DNA of 64,000 bases from positions 22,185 to 86,184 of the forward strand of contig JALWJZ010000103.1 of NCBI GenBank assembly GCA_026996855.1, given 5' to 3'. The notes below the pieces were generated by a model, which searched no databases, had not been told where the DNA came from, and worked only from the letters and a program-made list of their open reading frames with translations. This document shows, piece by piece, positions 18,821-27,550 of this stretch. The translations under genes were made by a program, and so were the position numbers. Positions within the stretch are counted from its first letter, which is position 1. Every line of letters starts with the position of its first letter. This stretch comes from Anaerolineales bacterium. GTDB lineage: Bacteria; Chloroflexota; Anaerolineae; Anaerolineales; DRMV01.

Positions 18821-19843
18821 TCAATACGGCGTGGCCCAACTTTCCTCGTCCCGGTACACGGCTTCGTCGATGATGCGGGTGCCCCTCACCCGGGGCCGGG
18901 GAGGACGCACGGCTTCAATGCGGTAGAAGGAGGACTTGTACCAGTCGTGGTCGATGGGTACGCCCAGTCGGCGCACGATGGGCAGTTGCTCCTGGTAACT
19001 GAAGAAGTTGCCTTCCAGTTGCGGATACACGTTGAACTGCCGCCGGATGTCGGTAATGACGAAACCCATGTCCAGAAGCATTTCCTGGATGCGGTACCAT
19101 TTTTGACGAGAGGCTTCCAGGGTGGTCAGGCCGAAGTAGCCGGCGCAGCCCACACCCTTGAGCGCGCTCACGCCCCGGGATAGGAACAGTTCGATGCCCG
19201 GCAGGGTTTCCACCGGGTCGGTGACGAACACGTCGAAGCGGCCTTGCAAATCCTCCGGCAGGGCGTGTTGCACATCCACCACCCGGGCCTGCACGGGAAG
19301 GTTCTCCCGCTCGGCCCAGTCGTTGATGAAGCGGATGAGGCGCTCGTCGATGTCGATGACCACCACTTCCTTGGGCAGACCGGTGAGGGCCGCAGCCAGG
19401 CTGAGCAGGTCGTCGTCGCCCACCACGAAAAGCCGCGCGTCCAGCAGGTCGCCCCGCTCGTACAAGAAGGCCACCCGCCGCATCACGCCCTCAGGGTCGA
19501 TGAAGCCCTGGTCGTACTGGGCCGCGGCCGAAGGCCGGGAGCGGGTGATTTCCAGGTACTTTTCGAAAGCCTGCTGCAACCGCTCGCCCCAGCGGTAGCC
19601 GGTGCCCTGGCACTGGGGGCAGCGCACGTCTTCCAAAAAGGCCCCCAAGCCCCGGGCCACCGCTTCCCCCTGCTCCGTCAAGCGCACCCGGCCGTCTTCC
19701 AGCACCACCCATCCCCGCCGCTGCCACACCTGCAATTGGTGGAAGAATTCGGGCAGCGAGGCGTCCTGCATGTCCAGCAGGCGGTACACGGAAAGCGGCC
19801 CTGCGCTCAAAGCCTGAAGCCATTGCCTGTCGATGCGGTCCAT
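18821..19843 (-). CDS. bpsA: N4-bis(aminopropyl)spermidine synthase (branched-chain polyamine synthase)
   Basis: A 340-residue protein. An N-terminal winged-helix-like part (residues ~1-75) with RCPQCQGTGY is followed by a Rossmann aminopropyltransferase domain: FVVGDDDLLSLAAALTG, VVVIDIDERLIRFIN and FVTDPVETLPGIELFLSRG. These match BpsA (old DUF43), which adds two aminopropyl groups from decarboxylated SAM to spermidine, making a branched polyamine used by thermophiles. The cofactor-making gene speD is 4 nt upstream, which supports the call. Confidence 0.9.
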   Translation of the reverse strand: MDRIDRQWLQALSAGPLSVYRLLDMQDASLPEFFHQLQVWQRRGWVVLEDGRVRLTEQGEAVARGLGAFLEDVRCPQCQGTGYRWGERLQQAFEKYLEITRSRPSAAAQYDQGFIDPEGVMRRVAFLYERGDLLDARLFVVGDDDLLSLAAALTGLPKEVVVIDIDERLIRFINDWAERENLPVQARVVDVQHALPEDLQGRFDVFVTDPVETLPGIELFLSRGVSALKGVGCAGYFGLTTLEASRQKWYRIQEMLLDMGFVITDIRRQFNVYPQLEGNFFSYQEQLPIVRRLGVPIDHDWYKSSFYRIEAVRPPRPRVRGTRIIDEAVYRDEESWATPY

Positions 19844-19847
19844 GGCG

Positions 19848-20273
19848 CTACCCCCGTTCCAGTTGGATGTGGCGGTACGAAGCCGGGCGGAAACGCTCCA
19901 GGAAGAGTTCGAAGGCCTTGACGGCCTTGGCCGGGTCGCCGCAGGTGAAAATGTCCAGATTGACCAGGCCGTGCTCCGGCCAGGTGTGCAGAGAAACGTG
20001 GCTCTCGGCCAGGAGCACGATGCCGGTGACGCCGTGGGGATGGAATTGGTGATAGTAGGATTGAATCTTGGACAGTTCGGCTTCTTTCACGATGCCTTCC
20101 ACGATGGGTTCCACGTCTTCCACGTAGGAAATCAACGCAGGATCCACTCCGTACAGTTCGACGATAATGTGCAACCCCACCGGCGCCATCTCGCGAGGGA
20201 AGCGGGACGCGCCGTTGCTGGGAGACACGGTGTGAAACGGCACCATGGTGTTGGTGATTTGCAAGGCCTTCAT
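19848..20273 (-). CDS. speD: S-adenosylmethionine decarboxylase proenzyme
   Basis: A 141-residue prokaryotic-type AdoMetDC. The self-cleavage motif AESHVSLHTWPEHG is present; Glu-Ser cleavage creates the pyruvoyl group, and IFTCGDP carries the catalytic Cys. I use ATG 20273 because AAAGGAGG precedes it; the 17-residue extension in the ORF track lacks support. Makes the aminopropyl donor for BpsA, with which it forms an operon. A promoter sits ~435 bp upstream, leaving a long leader. Confidence 0.93.
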   Translation of the reverse strand: MKALQITNTMVPFHTVSPSNGASRFPREMAPVGLHIIVELYGVDPALISYVEDVEPIVEGIVKEAELSKIQSYYHQFHPHGVTGIVLLAESHVSLHTWPEHGLVNLDIFTCGDPAKAVKAFELFLERFRPASYRHIQLERG

Positions 20274-20708
20274 TGGCACCTCCTTTGGAACGAGAAGATT
20301 TGGAATGCAAGGCTTAAACGGCAAACCCGAGCGGGAAAAGCGCCGTCCTTCCCCGTGGGGGGAAGATTCGGAGCCGTGCCCGCTCGGGCCTGCCCCAGGG
20401 GCTATTGGCGCGCATGGGCCGGAGGCCGCGCGCTCCTTTCACCAGGGCCACCTCAGTCATAATGCCGCGCATGGGTCCCTCGCATTTGCAGTTTCAAAAA
20501 GCAAAACACGCAGCGTTTACGCATACCAAGATGCTCCTGTTGCGCTGAACCAAGGATTTTCCTCGGATTCATGACCGATTTCAAAGAAGTGTGGGTTCGA
20601 CTTTGAACGTCAGGCTCTGGAAAACGGACAAACGCCTGGAAAATGATAAAAGGGACAAGTCATACCCATGCCCTCGGGCACTCCTTGCCCCTTATAGGGA
20701 GCGTCCTT
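20274..20708 (-). promoter_or_regulatory. Long structured 5' leader of speD-bpsA
   Basis: About 430 nt lie between the predicted start point (~20702) and speD. Within it, CCCGAGCGGG (20327-20336) pairs with CCCGCTCGGG (20379-20388), a perfect 10-bp stem enclosing a second hairpin CTTCCCC/GGGGAAG. On the minus strand the outer stem is followed by TTT. I cannot assign it to a known riboswitch class. Apart from an unsupported 48-codon frame, no gene is seen. Confidence 0.45.
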
Positions 20709-20736
20709 ATTATACGCCGGAACGGGGAAAAATCAA
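20709..20736 (-). promoter_or_regulatory. Sigma-70-type promoter for speD-bpsA
   Basis: On the minus strand TTGATT, a 16-nt spacer and TATAAT are seen. It points at speD with no intervening gene. Confidence 0.65.
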
Positions 20737-20763
20737 GCAAATTTTTGGCCGCAAAGCCAGAAG

Positions 20764-20911
20764 TTTTGCATGTTCGAACAAAGACTCACACAGAGCCACG
20801 GAGAACACGGAGTATCCGCTGGAGAAGACCGACATTTCCTCTGTGTTCTCTGTGCCTCTGTGAGAAAAGGCGACGACTTTTGCCGCTTTTGGTGGATTTT
20901 GAAAAACGCGT
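20764..20911 (+). repeat. Dispersed ~147-bp repeat, copy 2
   Basis: TTTTGCATGTTCGAACAAAGACTCACACAGAGCC...CCTCTGTGAGAAAAG...GGTGGATTTTGAAAAACGCGT. It has internal inverted halves and is nearly identical to the copy at 60811-60957. The track ORFs crossing it are artefacts of the repeat. Confidence 0.9.
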
Positions 20912-20944
20912 GGGCCGCAAAGCCAGGCAACCTCTTCCCCCTCT

Positions 20945-22327
20945 TCAGGAAAGGGTCGCATTTTTGAAGCGGGCCTCCTCCTCGGCCACCCGGGCCAGGA
21001 AGGTCTCCAGAACCTGCAAGGCCCGCTGGGCGTAGGCCTGATGGCGGGCGCGTTTATCCCGGATGGGCTGCTCCAGGGGCGGAAGCAGGCCGAAGTTGGC
21101 CTTCATGGGCTGGAAGTCGGCCTCGGAGGCATGGGTGATGTAATAGGTCAGCGCGCCCAGCATGGTCTCCCGGGGCAGCACCAGGGGCGGCAGGCCGTGG
21201 GCGATGCGGGCCGCGTTCCAGCCCGCGAGCAGGCCGGTGGCGATGTTGCCCACGTAGCCTTCCACGCCCACGATTTGCCCGGCAAAGAGCAGGTCGGGCC
21301 GCTTTTTGCTTTGCAGGGAAGGCTCCAGCACCGCTGGCGCGAAGATGTAGGTGTTGCGGTGCATCTGGCCGTAACGGGCGAATTCCGCGTTTTCCAGACC
21401 GGGAATCATGCGGAAGACCCGCTTTTGCTCGGAGAACTTCAGGTTGGTCTGGAAGCCCACCATGTTGTACAGGGTGGCGGCCAGGTTGTCCTGGCGGAGT
21501 TGCACCACCGCGAAGGGCTGTTTGCCCGTGCGGGGGTCGATGAGCCCGGTGGGGCGCAGGGGGCCGAAGCGCAGCGCATCCCGCCCGCGCGCGGCCATGA
21601 CCTCGATGGGCAGGCACCCCTCGAAGAAGGGGTGTTTCCCGGCCCGGACGCCCTGCTCCAGTTCCTTCTCGAAATCGTGGAGTTCGATGCGCTCCGCGTG
21701 CACCAGGGCATCCACGAAGGCGTAGTACTGCTCCTCGTTCATGGGGCAGTTGATGTAATCGCCCTCTTCCTGGGTGCCGCGGCCGTAGCGGGAGCCGCGG
21801 AAGCACACGTCCATGTTGATGGAATCGTACACCACGATGGGCGCGATGGCGTCGTAGAAGTAGAGGTGGTCCCGGCCGGTGAAGCGGGCCAGGGCCTGGG
21901 AGAGCCGCGGGGAGGTGAGGGGGCCGCTGGCGATGATGGTCAGACCCTGGGGGATGTCGGTGACCTCTTCGCGGATGATTTCGATGTTGGGGTGGCTTTC
22001 CAGGGCTTCGGTGACCTTGCGCGCGAAGCATTCCCGGTCCACGGCCAGGGCGCTGCCCGCGGGCACTGCGCACTCCTGGGCCAGGGCCAGGAGCAGGGAG
22101 CCCATGCGGCGGATTTCTTCCTTGAGCAGCCCGCCGGCCCGGTCCACCAGGGTGGTGCCCAGGGAATTGGAGCACACCAGTTCGGCCAGGTAGCCGGTGC
22201 GGTGCGCGCCCGTGGTCTTCTTGGGGCGCATCTCGTACAGGCGGACCTGGAGGCCCCGCTGGGCGGCCTGCCAGGCAGCCTCGCTCCCGGCCAGTCCCCC
22301 GCCCACGATGGTGACGACTCGTTCCAT
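20945..22327 (-). CDS. trmFO: tRNA (uracil-54-C5)-methyltransferase, folate/FAD-dependent
   Basis: A 460-residue protein with FAD-binding [22 protein letters not shown], then [21 protein letters not shown] and the C-terminal [24 protein letters not shown], all typical of TrmFO (Gid). It methylates U54 of tRNAs using methylene-THF. ATG 22327 with AAGGAG upstream is preferred to the ORF-track start. It follows the small UPF0175 gene by 16 nt, so they are probably co-transcribed. Confidence 0.95.
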   Translation of the reverse strand: MERVVTIVGGGLAGSEAAWQAAQRGLQVRLYEMRPKKTTGAHRTGYLAELVCSNSLGTTLVDRAGGLLKEEIRRMGSLLLALAQECAVPAGSALAVDRECFARKVTEALESHPNIEIIREEVTDIPQGLTIIASGPLTSPRLSQALARFTGRDHLYFYDAIAPIVVYDSINMDVCFRGSRYGRGTQEEGDYINCPMNEEQYYAFVDALVHAERIELHDFEKELEQGVRAGKHPFFEGCLPIEVMAARGRDALRFGPLRPTGLIDPRTGKQPFAVVQLRQDNLAATLYNMVGFQTNLKFSEQKRVFRMIPGLENAEFARYGQMHRNTYIFAPAVLEPSLQSKKRPDLLFAGQIVGVEGYVGNIATGLLAGWNAARIAHGLPPLVLPRETMLGALTYYITHASEADFQPMKANFGLLPPLEQPIRDKRARHQAYAQRALQVLETFLARVAEEEARFKNATLS

Positions 22328-22343
22328 GGGGGTTCCTTCTCCT

Positions 22344-22616
22344 TCAAAAAGGGTTCCAATTCTCCACCGCCGCGAATTCGTCTTCCATCTCTTGGGGGGA
22401 GTAATCCAGATAGGCAATGCGTCGTTTCCGAAGCAACTTCAGGAATTCCGCGCGCGAAATACCAAGCAGCCTGGCCGCCTTGCCCGATGAAATCACGTTG
22501 TCCGTAAACAGGGACAACACAAGCCATTCTTTTACGCTGTTCTGGATGCGCGTTTGATCGTATCCGAAGCGCAACAAATCAGAGGGCACTTTCACTTCCA
22601 AGGTTACTTCTGTCAT
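22344..22616 (-). CDS. UPF0175 family small HTH protein
   Basis: A 90-residue protein from ATG 22616 (AAGGACGA upstream). The sequence [10 protein letters not shown]...[40 protein letters not shown] matches UPF0175, small helix-turn-helix proteins often acting as antitoxins to PIN toxins. No PIN gene is adjacent. Located just upstream of trmFO. Confidence 0.8.
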   Translation of the reverse strand: MTEVTLEVKVPSDLLRFGYDQTRIQNSVKEWLVLSLFTDNVISSGKAARLLGISRAEFLKLLRKRRIAYLDYSPQEMEDEFAAVENWNPF

Positions 22617-22691
22617 GGGAGTCGTCCTTTTTTTCAAGGGGTGAAAAAACTATACATCACAGCAAGGCGCTTTGTCTACTGGTGTCCAAAA

Positions 22692-22823
22692 TCCAAAGCG
22701 GCACCAAGGTGCCGCACTCCAAAATCTAAAGCGGCGTCGAGCCGCCGCACCCCAAAACCCAGAGCGGCGCCCAGGCGCCGCACTCCAAAAGCCAAAGCGG
22801 CGTCGAGGTGCCGCACTCCGAAA
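22692..22823. repeat. Four tandem 33-bp palindromic repeats
   Basis: Four head-to-tail units of exactly 33 bp follow the plan xCCAAAGCGGCnnc..gnnGCCGCACTCCAAAA. The inner arms vary together (GCGGCACC/GGTGCCGC, GCGGCG/CGCCGC, GCGGCGC/GCGCCGC), so the hairpin is kept while bases change. Single copies and an inverted pair occur at 5884-6062. Because 33 is a multiple of 3 a repetitive ORF runs through it; I take that to be noncoding. Confidence 0.9.
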
Positions 22824-22922
22824 AACGCAGAGGCCTGCACGTTGGCGAGCGGCGGTATCAATGTACCATAAGCGGCGTGGAAGGGAACGCGGTTTTGGGA
22901 GCCCAAGGGGCGTGGTCACCTG

Positions 22923-22957
22923 AAAAGTCCGGGGCACCACCGCGGCCCCGGACTTTC
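22923..22957 (-). terminator. Terminator of the acyl-CoA synthetase gene
   Basis: AAAGTCCGGGGC and GCCCCGGACTTT form a 12-bp stem; the minus strand continues TTTTCAGG. Confidence 0.8.
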
Positions 22958-22987
22958 CCCCATGAAAACGCGGGAAGCACGAACGGC

Positions 22988-25126
22988 TCAGCCCTCCTGA
23001 ACCGGGCGGAGCAGGATGCGGGCATCCAGGACGTGCGCGCCCTGGCCCACTTCCATCACCAACAGGGGGTTGATGTCCAACTCTTGGATGGCCTCGATTT
23101 CGGTGGCCAGTTGGGAAAGGCGCATGATGCACTGGGCCAGGGCATGGATGTCGCGCGGGGGCTGGCCCCGGTAGCCGTCCAGCAGCGCCCGGGCCCGGAT
23201 TTCCCGCAACATGCGGTACGCGCCCAGTTCCCGCACCGGCGCGATGCGGAAGGTGACGTCTTTCAGCACTTCCACGTACACGCCGCCCAGGCCGAACATG
23301 AGCAGGGGGCCGAAGTGGGGGTCCCGGTGCATGCCCAGGATGGTCTCCAGGCCTTTGGAGGTGGGGAGGAATTTTTGCACGTACACGCCCCAGATGTCGG
23401 CATCGGGCATGGCGGCCAGGGCCCGGGCCAGCACCTGGTTGTAGGCTTCCCGTACCTGGTCGGGGTCTTGCAGGTTGAGGACCACGCCGCCCACGTCGAA
23501 TTTGTGGATGATGTGGGGCGAGACGATTTTGACCACCACGGGGTAGCCGATGTCTTCGGCCGCCCGGACGGCTTCGTCTTCGGTCCGGGCCAGGCGTCCG
23601 GGTACGGTGGGGAAACCGTAGGCCCGCAGCACCGCATGGGCCTCGGGTTCGGGCAGGAAGGTGCGCCCTTCGGCCCGGGCCTTTTCCACGATGGCCCGGG
23701 CGGTTTCCCGGTCCACGTCGTCGAAAATGCGCACGGGGGTACGGGGACGGTTCACCCACGCGGTGTAGCGCACCATTTCGGCCAGGGCGCGCGCCGCGGC
23801 CTCGGGGAAGCGGTAGTTGGGGATGCGAGCCTCGTCCAGGATGGCCAGTACCCGCTCCAGCCCCTCCAGGGCCATGAAGCAGGCCACCACGGGTTTGGAG
23901 GCGGGATGCCGGGTCACCACCTGCACCACGGTACGGGCCACGGCTTCCAGGTCCACCATGATTTGCGGGGTGCAGATGACCATCACCGCGTCCACGTTGG
24001 GGTCGTCCAGCACGGCCTGGAGGGCCAGGGCGTAGCGGTCTTCCTTGGCGTCGCCGATGAGGTCGATGGGGTTCTGGACGCTGGCCGTGGGGGGCAGGTG
24101 GGACCGCAGGTGTTCCCGGGTTTCGCGAGTGAGGGGGGCCATGCGCAGGCCGTAGCGCACGCAGGCATCCGTGGCCATGATGCCCGGGCCGCCGGCGTTG
24201 GTGACGATGGCCACTTTTTCGCCCTTGGGCAGGGGTTGCAGGGCCAGGGCCCGGGCATAGTCGAAGAGTTCTTCCAGGGTGTCGGCCCGCAGCACGCCGC
24301 TCTGGCGGAAGAGGGAATCGTACACCTCGTCGGAACCGGCCAACGCGCCGGTGTGAGAGGCCGCGGCCCGGGCGCCTTCCCGGGTGCGGCCGGATTTGAT
24401 GGCCAGGACGGGTTTCTTCTCCGTTACCCGGCGGGCCAGTTCGATGAAGCCTTTGGGGTCCTCCAGGTCTTCCAGGTACAGCAGGATGACGTCGGTTTGG
24501 GGGTCTGCGGCCAGAGCCTCCAGCAGGTGGTTTTCGTGAAGCAAGGCTTTGTTGCCCACGGAAAGGAATTTGGACAGGCCGATGTTTTCGCCCACCACGT
24601 ACTCCAGCGCGGCCACGCCCACCGCGCCGCTCTGGGAAATGAAGGCGATGTTGCCGGGCAGGGGCATGGAGCGGGCAAAGGTGGCGTTGAGCCGCACCCC
24701 GGGGTCGGTGTTCATCAGGCCCAAACAGTTGGGTCCCATGAGCGCGATGCCGTACTGGCGGCCGATGTCGCGGATTTGCGCTTCCAGTCTGGCCCCTTCG
24801 GGGCCGATTTCCTTGAAGCCCGCGGTAATGATGACCGCGGCGGGAATGCCCTTGACGCCGCACTCCTCCAGCACTTTGGGCACCACCCGCGCGGGCACCA
24901 CGATGACGGCCAGGTCGATGGGGTCGGGGATGTCCAGCACCGAGGCGTAAGCCCGCACGCCCATGATGCTGTAGGCTTTGGGGTTGACGGGATACACCAC
25001 GCCCTGGAATTCGCCCAGGAGGATGTTGGCGAACACGGCGCGACCCACCGTATCCGGCCGGGTGGAAGCGCCGATGACGGCCACGGAAGTGGGGGAGAGC
25101 AGGGCTTGAATCTGTTGGTTTTGCAT
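22988..25126 (-). CDS. ADP-forming acyl-CoA (acetate-CoA) synthetase, fused alpha-beta
   Basis: A 712-residue NDP-forming acyl-CoA synthetase. Residues ~1-460 form the CoA-binding and ligase domains (VAVIGASTRPDTVGRAVFAN, FISQSGAVG, and SHTGALAGSDE with the phosphorylated His). Residues ~490-712 are the ATP-grasp domain (AYGFPTVPGRLA, YPVVVKIVSPHIIHK, FGLGGVYVEVLKDV, INPLLVM). It converts acyl-CoA, ADP and Pi to acid, CoA and ATP, giving substrate-level phosphorylation from acetyl-CoA or related acyl-CoAs. Substrate range cannot be read from sequence. Confidence 0.92.
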   Translation of the reverse strand: MQNQQIQALLSPTSVAVIGASTRPDTVGRAVFANILLGEFQGVVYPVNPKAYSIMGVRAYASVLDIPDPIDLAVIVVPARVVPKVLEECGVKGIPAAVIITAGFKEIGPEGARLEAQIRDIGRQYGIALMGPNCLGLMNTDPGVRLNATFARSMPLPGNIAFISQSGAVGVAALEYVVGENIGLSKFLSVGNKALLHENHLLEALAADPQTDVILLYLEDLEDPKGFIELARRVTEKKPVLAIKSGRTREGARAAASHTGALAGSDEVYDSLFRQSGVLRADTLEELFDYARALALQPLPKGEKVAIVTNAGGPGIMATDACVRYGLRMAPLTRETREHLRSHLPPTASVQNPIDLIGDAKEDRYALALQAVLDDPNVDAVMVICTPQIMVDLEAVARTVVQVVTRHPASKPVVACFMALEGLERVLAILDEARIPNYRFPEAAARALAEMVRYTAWVNRPRTPVRIFDDVDRETARAIVEKARAEGRTFLPEPEAHAVLRAYGFPTVPGRLARTEDEAVRAAEDIGYPVVVKIVSPHIIHKFDVGGVVLNLQDPDQVREAYNQVLARALAAMPDADIWGVYVQKFLPTSKGLETILGMHRDPHFGPLLMFGLGGVYVEVLKDVTFRIAPVRELGAYRMLREIRARALLDGYRGQPPRDIHALAQCIMRLSQLATEIEAIQELDINPLLVMEVGQGAHVLDARILLRPVQEG

Positions 25127-25397
25127 ACGGCCGCTCCGTCAGGAAACTTCTCACGCGCTTGAAGGATGCAAGGGGATTTCTTCCACCTTGGATTGTACCT
25201 GAGGGGCGATGGCCTTCGTGGGTGAGAAACAGCACGTTGCCGCTGGCACCTTGCGCGCGAAACGAACCTGGTCCAAAAGGGCAGGAGTTATTCCCTGGCT
25301 TTTTGGTATCCTGGGAGAGGACGGGACCGACGTGGTGCGAAAGAATCGTGTACGTTGCTCCCTACAACTCCAACACCCGCAGGGAAGGATGGAGAAC

Positions 25398-26513
25398 ATG
25401 AACGTTTCCGGCGAAAGCAAGCCTCTGGTGTACGACCTGACTTACGAAGACTGGGAGGCCTGGGTGCAGAACCAGGGCCAGCCCCGGTATCGGGCCCGGC
25501 AGATTTGGGAGGGCCTGTACAAGCACCTGTGGCACCGCCCCGAGGATTTTTCCACCCTGCCCAAGGCGTTGCGGGAAGCCCTGGCCCGGGATTTCACCTT
25601 TTCCCATCTGACGCCGGTGAAAGAGCGGCAATCCCGGGACGGCGAGACCCACAAGACCCTCTTTCACCTGCCTGACGGCGCGGCGGTGGAAACGGTGCGG
25701 ATGCGTTACGTGCGACGGCGTACCTTGTGCATCTCCACTCAGGCGGGTTGCGCCATGGGGTGCGTGTTCTGCGCTACGGGGCAGTTGGGGCTGCTGCGCC
25801 ACCTCACACCGGGGGAAATCGTGGAGCAGGTGCTGTACTACGCGCGCAAACTGCGGGCCCAGGGCGACCGGGTGACCAACATCGTGGTCATGGGCATGGG
25901 GGAGCCGCTGCACAATTACGCGGCTACCCTCCAGGCCATGGATACGCTGAACGACCCGCGCGGGTTCGGTCTGGGCGCGCGGCGCATCACCATTTCCACC
26001 GTGGGCCTGGCCCCCAAAATCCGCCAACTGGCCCGGGAGGGGAAGCAGTACAACCTGGCGGTGTCCTTGCATGCCGCGGACGACGACCTGCGGTCCGCGC
26101 TCATCCCCGTGGCTCGCAGGTACCCCCTGGCCGACCTGTTCGATGCCTGCCGGGCATACTTCCAGGCCACCAGGCGACGCATCACCTTCGAATGGACCAT
26201 GATTCGGGACGTGAACGACAGCCCTCAGCAGGCAGAGCGCCTGGCCCGGTGGATTCGGGAATACGGGCTGGTGGCCCATGTGAACGTGATTCCCCTGAAC
26301 CCCACGCCGGGGTACGAGGGCCGGCCCAGCCCCCGTCAGCGCATCGAGGCCTTTGCCGCGGTGCTGGAGGCCCACGGCATCCCCTGCACCGTGCGGGTGC
26401 GCCGGGGCATCGACATCCAGGCCGGTTGCGGTCAACTGGCCGGGGAGCGGCTTGAGAGGGGCAAAATGGCCCTCCATGTCGCTACCGGGAAAAGAGTGGG
26501 AGGAAGGGCATAG
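25398..26513 (+). CDS. rlmN: 23S rRNA/tRNA adenine-C2 methyltransferase
   Basis: A 371-residue radical-SAM enzyme. The cluster motif is CAMGCVFC, with VVMGMGEPLHNY and the C-terminal IDIQAGCGQLA carrying the methyl-carrying Cys. ATG 25398 lies 8 nt after AAGGA; the 63-codon longer ORF has no ribosome site. It overlaps nothing upstream and is followed after 1 nt by a membrane-protein gene (GTG 26515), so the two are coupled. Confidence 0.95.
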   Translation: MNVSGESKPLVYDLTYEDWEAWVQNQGQPRYRARQIWEGLYKHLWHRPEDFSTLPKALREALARDFTFSHLTPVKERQSRDGETHKTLFHLPDGAAVETVRMRYVRRRTLCISTQAGCAMGCVFCATGQLGLLRHLTPGEIVEQVLYYARKLRAQGDRVTNIVVMGMGEPLHNYAATLQAMDTLNDPRGFGLGARRITISTVGLAPKIRQLAREGKQYNLAVSLHAADDDLRSALIPVARRYPLADLFDACRAYFQATRRRITFEWTMIRDVNDSPQQAERLARWIREYGLVAHVNVIPLNPTPGYEGRPSPRQRIEAFAAVLEAHGIPCTVRVRRGIDIQAGCGQLAGERLERGKMALHVATGKRVGGRA

Positions 26514-26514
26514 G

Positions 26515-27516
26515 GTGACGGAAAAACGCTTCTTTCACGCTCCCCTGTCTGTGGCCCTCCTCTTTCTCGCGGCTCCTTTCCTGGCCGAAGTGCTCCCCGG
26601 TGTGAATCCTCCGGCCGAATTGATGCGCCAACCCGGGGCCGTGCTTCCCCTGGTGGTTTTGTACGGCAGCGGAGCCGTGCTGGCCCGGGAACTCACCGTG
26701 CGCTGGAAAGGTGGGTATCCCACCCTCCTGCTGCTGAGCGCGGCCTACGGGGTGCTCGAGGAAGGCTTGCTGGTGCGCAGTTTCTTCGACCCCGCTTGGC
26801 TGAAATGGCCTGCACTGGCAGGCTATGGGCGCTGGCTGGGGGTGAACCTGGTGTGGGCGCTCCACCTGACCCTGTACCACGCCGTATTCAGCATCGCCAT
26901 CCCGGTAACGCTGGTGCAGCGAGGCCGGGCCTGGCCCCTGGAGCGGCCCTGGCTGGGCCCTTGGGGGTGGTGGCTGGTGGGTGGGTTGTACCTGCTGCGA
27001 TTAGGCCTGGGATGGAGGAGCGATTCCCTTTATCGGGCTTCGGCGTTCCACGTGGCGGGGGTCCTGGTGGTCACGGCTCTTTTGGCCTTCTGGGCCCGCC
27101 GCGTCGCTTCGTTTCCTCGGAAGCCCAGGGGGCAGCAGGTACCGCGGAAGGCGCCCGCCCCCTGGAGGCTGAGCCTGTGGGCGCTGGGCACTTCGACCTT
27201 GTTCTTCGTCGTTTCCTGGGGGCTGCCCTTGTGGGGCGTGCCGGCGTGGGTGGTGGTGCCGGTGCTGTTGGGCCTGGCCATGGGGGCCTTTGCCTTTCTG
27301 GCCGCCTGGGGACGCCGCGGCGGTTGGGGACCGCGCCATCGCTTTGCCCTGGCCTCGGGCGGGGTCCTCTTCTTCGTCCTCCTGGCCTGGTTGCAGGAAT
27401 GGCGACCCGACCCCGCGGCCTCCCGCCAGGGCATGGCGTTGCTGGGCCTTCTGACCGCGCTGATTCTGTTTTGGGCTTATCGCGGCCTTCCCGCCCGGGA
27501 GCCGGGAGCGCTTTAG
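26515..27516 (+). CDS. Polytopic membrane protein, unknown function
   Basis: A 333-residue protein from GTG 26515 (AGGAAGGG upstream), with eight or more hydrophobic segments starting ALLFLAAPFLAEVLPG. It contains YGVLEEGLLVRSFF and LHLTLYHAVFSIAIPV, which faintly recall CPBP-type intramembrane proteases (EExxxR, then His), but the spacing is off by one residue so I do not assign that family. Co-transcribed with rlmN. Confidence 0.75.
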   Translation: MTEKRFFHAPLSVALLFLAAPFLAEVLPGVNPPAELMRQPGAVLPLVVLYGSGAVLARELTVRWKGGYPTLLLLSAAYGVLEEGLLVRSFFDPAWLKWPALAGYGRWLGVNLVWALHLTLYHAVFSIAIPVTLVQRGRAWPLERPWLGPWGWWLVGGLYLLRLGLGWRSDSLYRASAFHVAGVLVVTALLAFWARRVASFPRKPRGQQVPRKAPAPWRLSLWALGTSTLFFVVSWGLPLWGVPAWVVVPVLLGLAMGAFAFLAAWGRRGGWGPRHRFALASGGVLFFVLLAWLQEWRPDPAASRQGMALLGLLTALILFWAYRGLPAREPGAL

Positions 27517-27550
27517 GCGTTTTGCTTCTTCGTTTGGAGGTGATGGCGCG

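Noticed and set aside
20314-20460. 48-codon frame upstream of speD (MTEVALVKGARG...)
   Set aside because: No ribosome site, and its 3' half coincides with the hairpin; kept only as part of the leader.
20733-20930. 65-aa minus-strand ORF and similar ORFs at 12450-12701 and 60751-61011
   Set aside because: Translations of the dispersed 147-bp repeat.
22692-22823. Possible CRISPR array
   Set aside because: Units are contiguous 33-bp palindromes without unique spacers; no cas genes.
22554-22871. 105-aa ORF with 11-residue repeats (SKAAPRCRTPK)
   Set aside because: Produced by the 33-bp DNA repeats; no ribosome site, and arms co-vary as hairpins.
22650-25235. 861-aa minus-strand ORF overlapping the acyl-CoA synthetase
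   Set aside because: Other frame of the same strand, Arg/Pro/Gly-rich, runs through repeats.
26515-27516. CPBP intramembrane protease call
   Set aside because: EEGLLVR has one residue too many for EExxxR and the later motifs are not clear.
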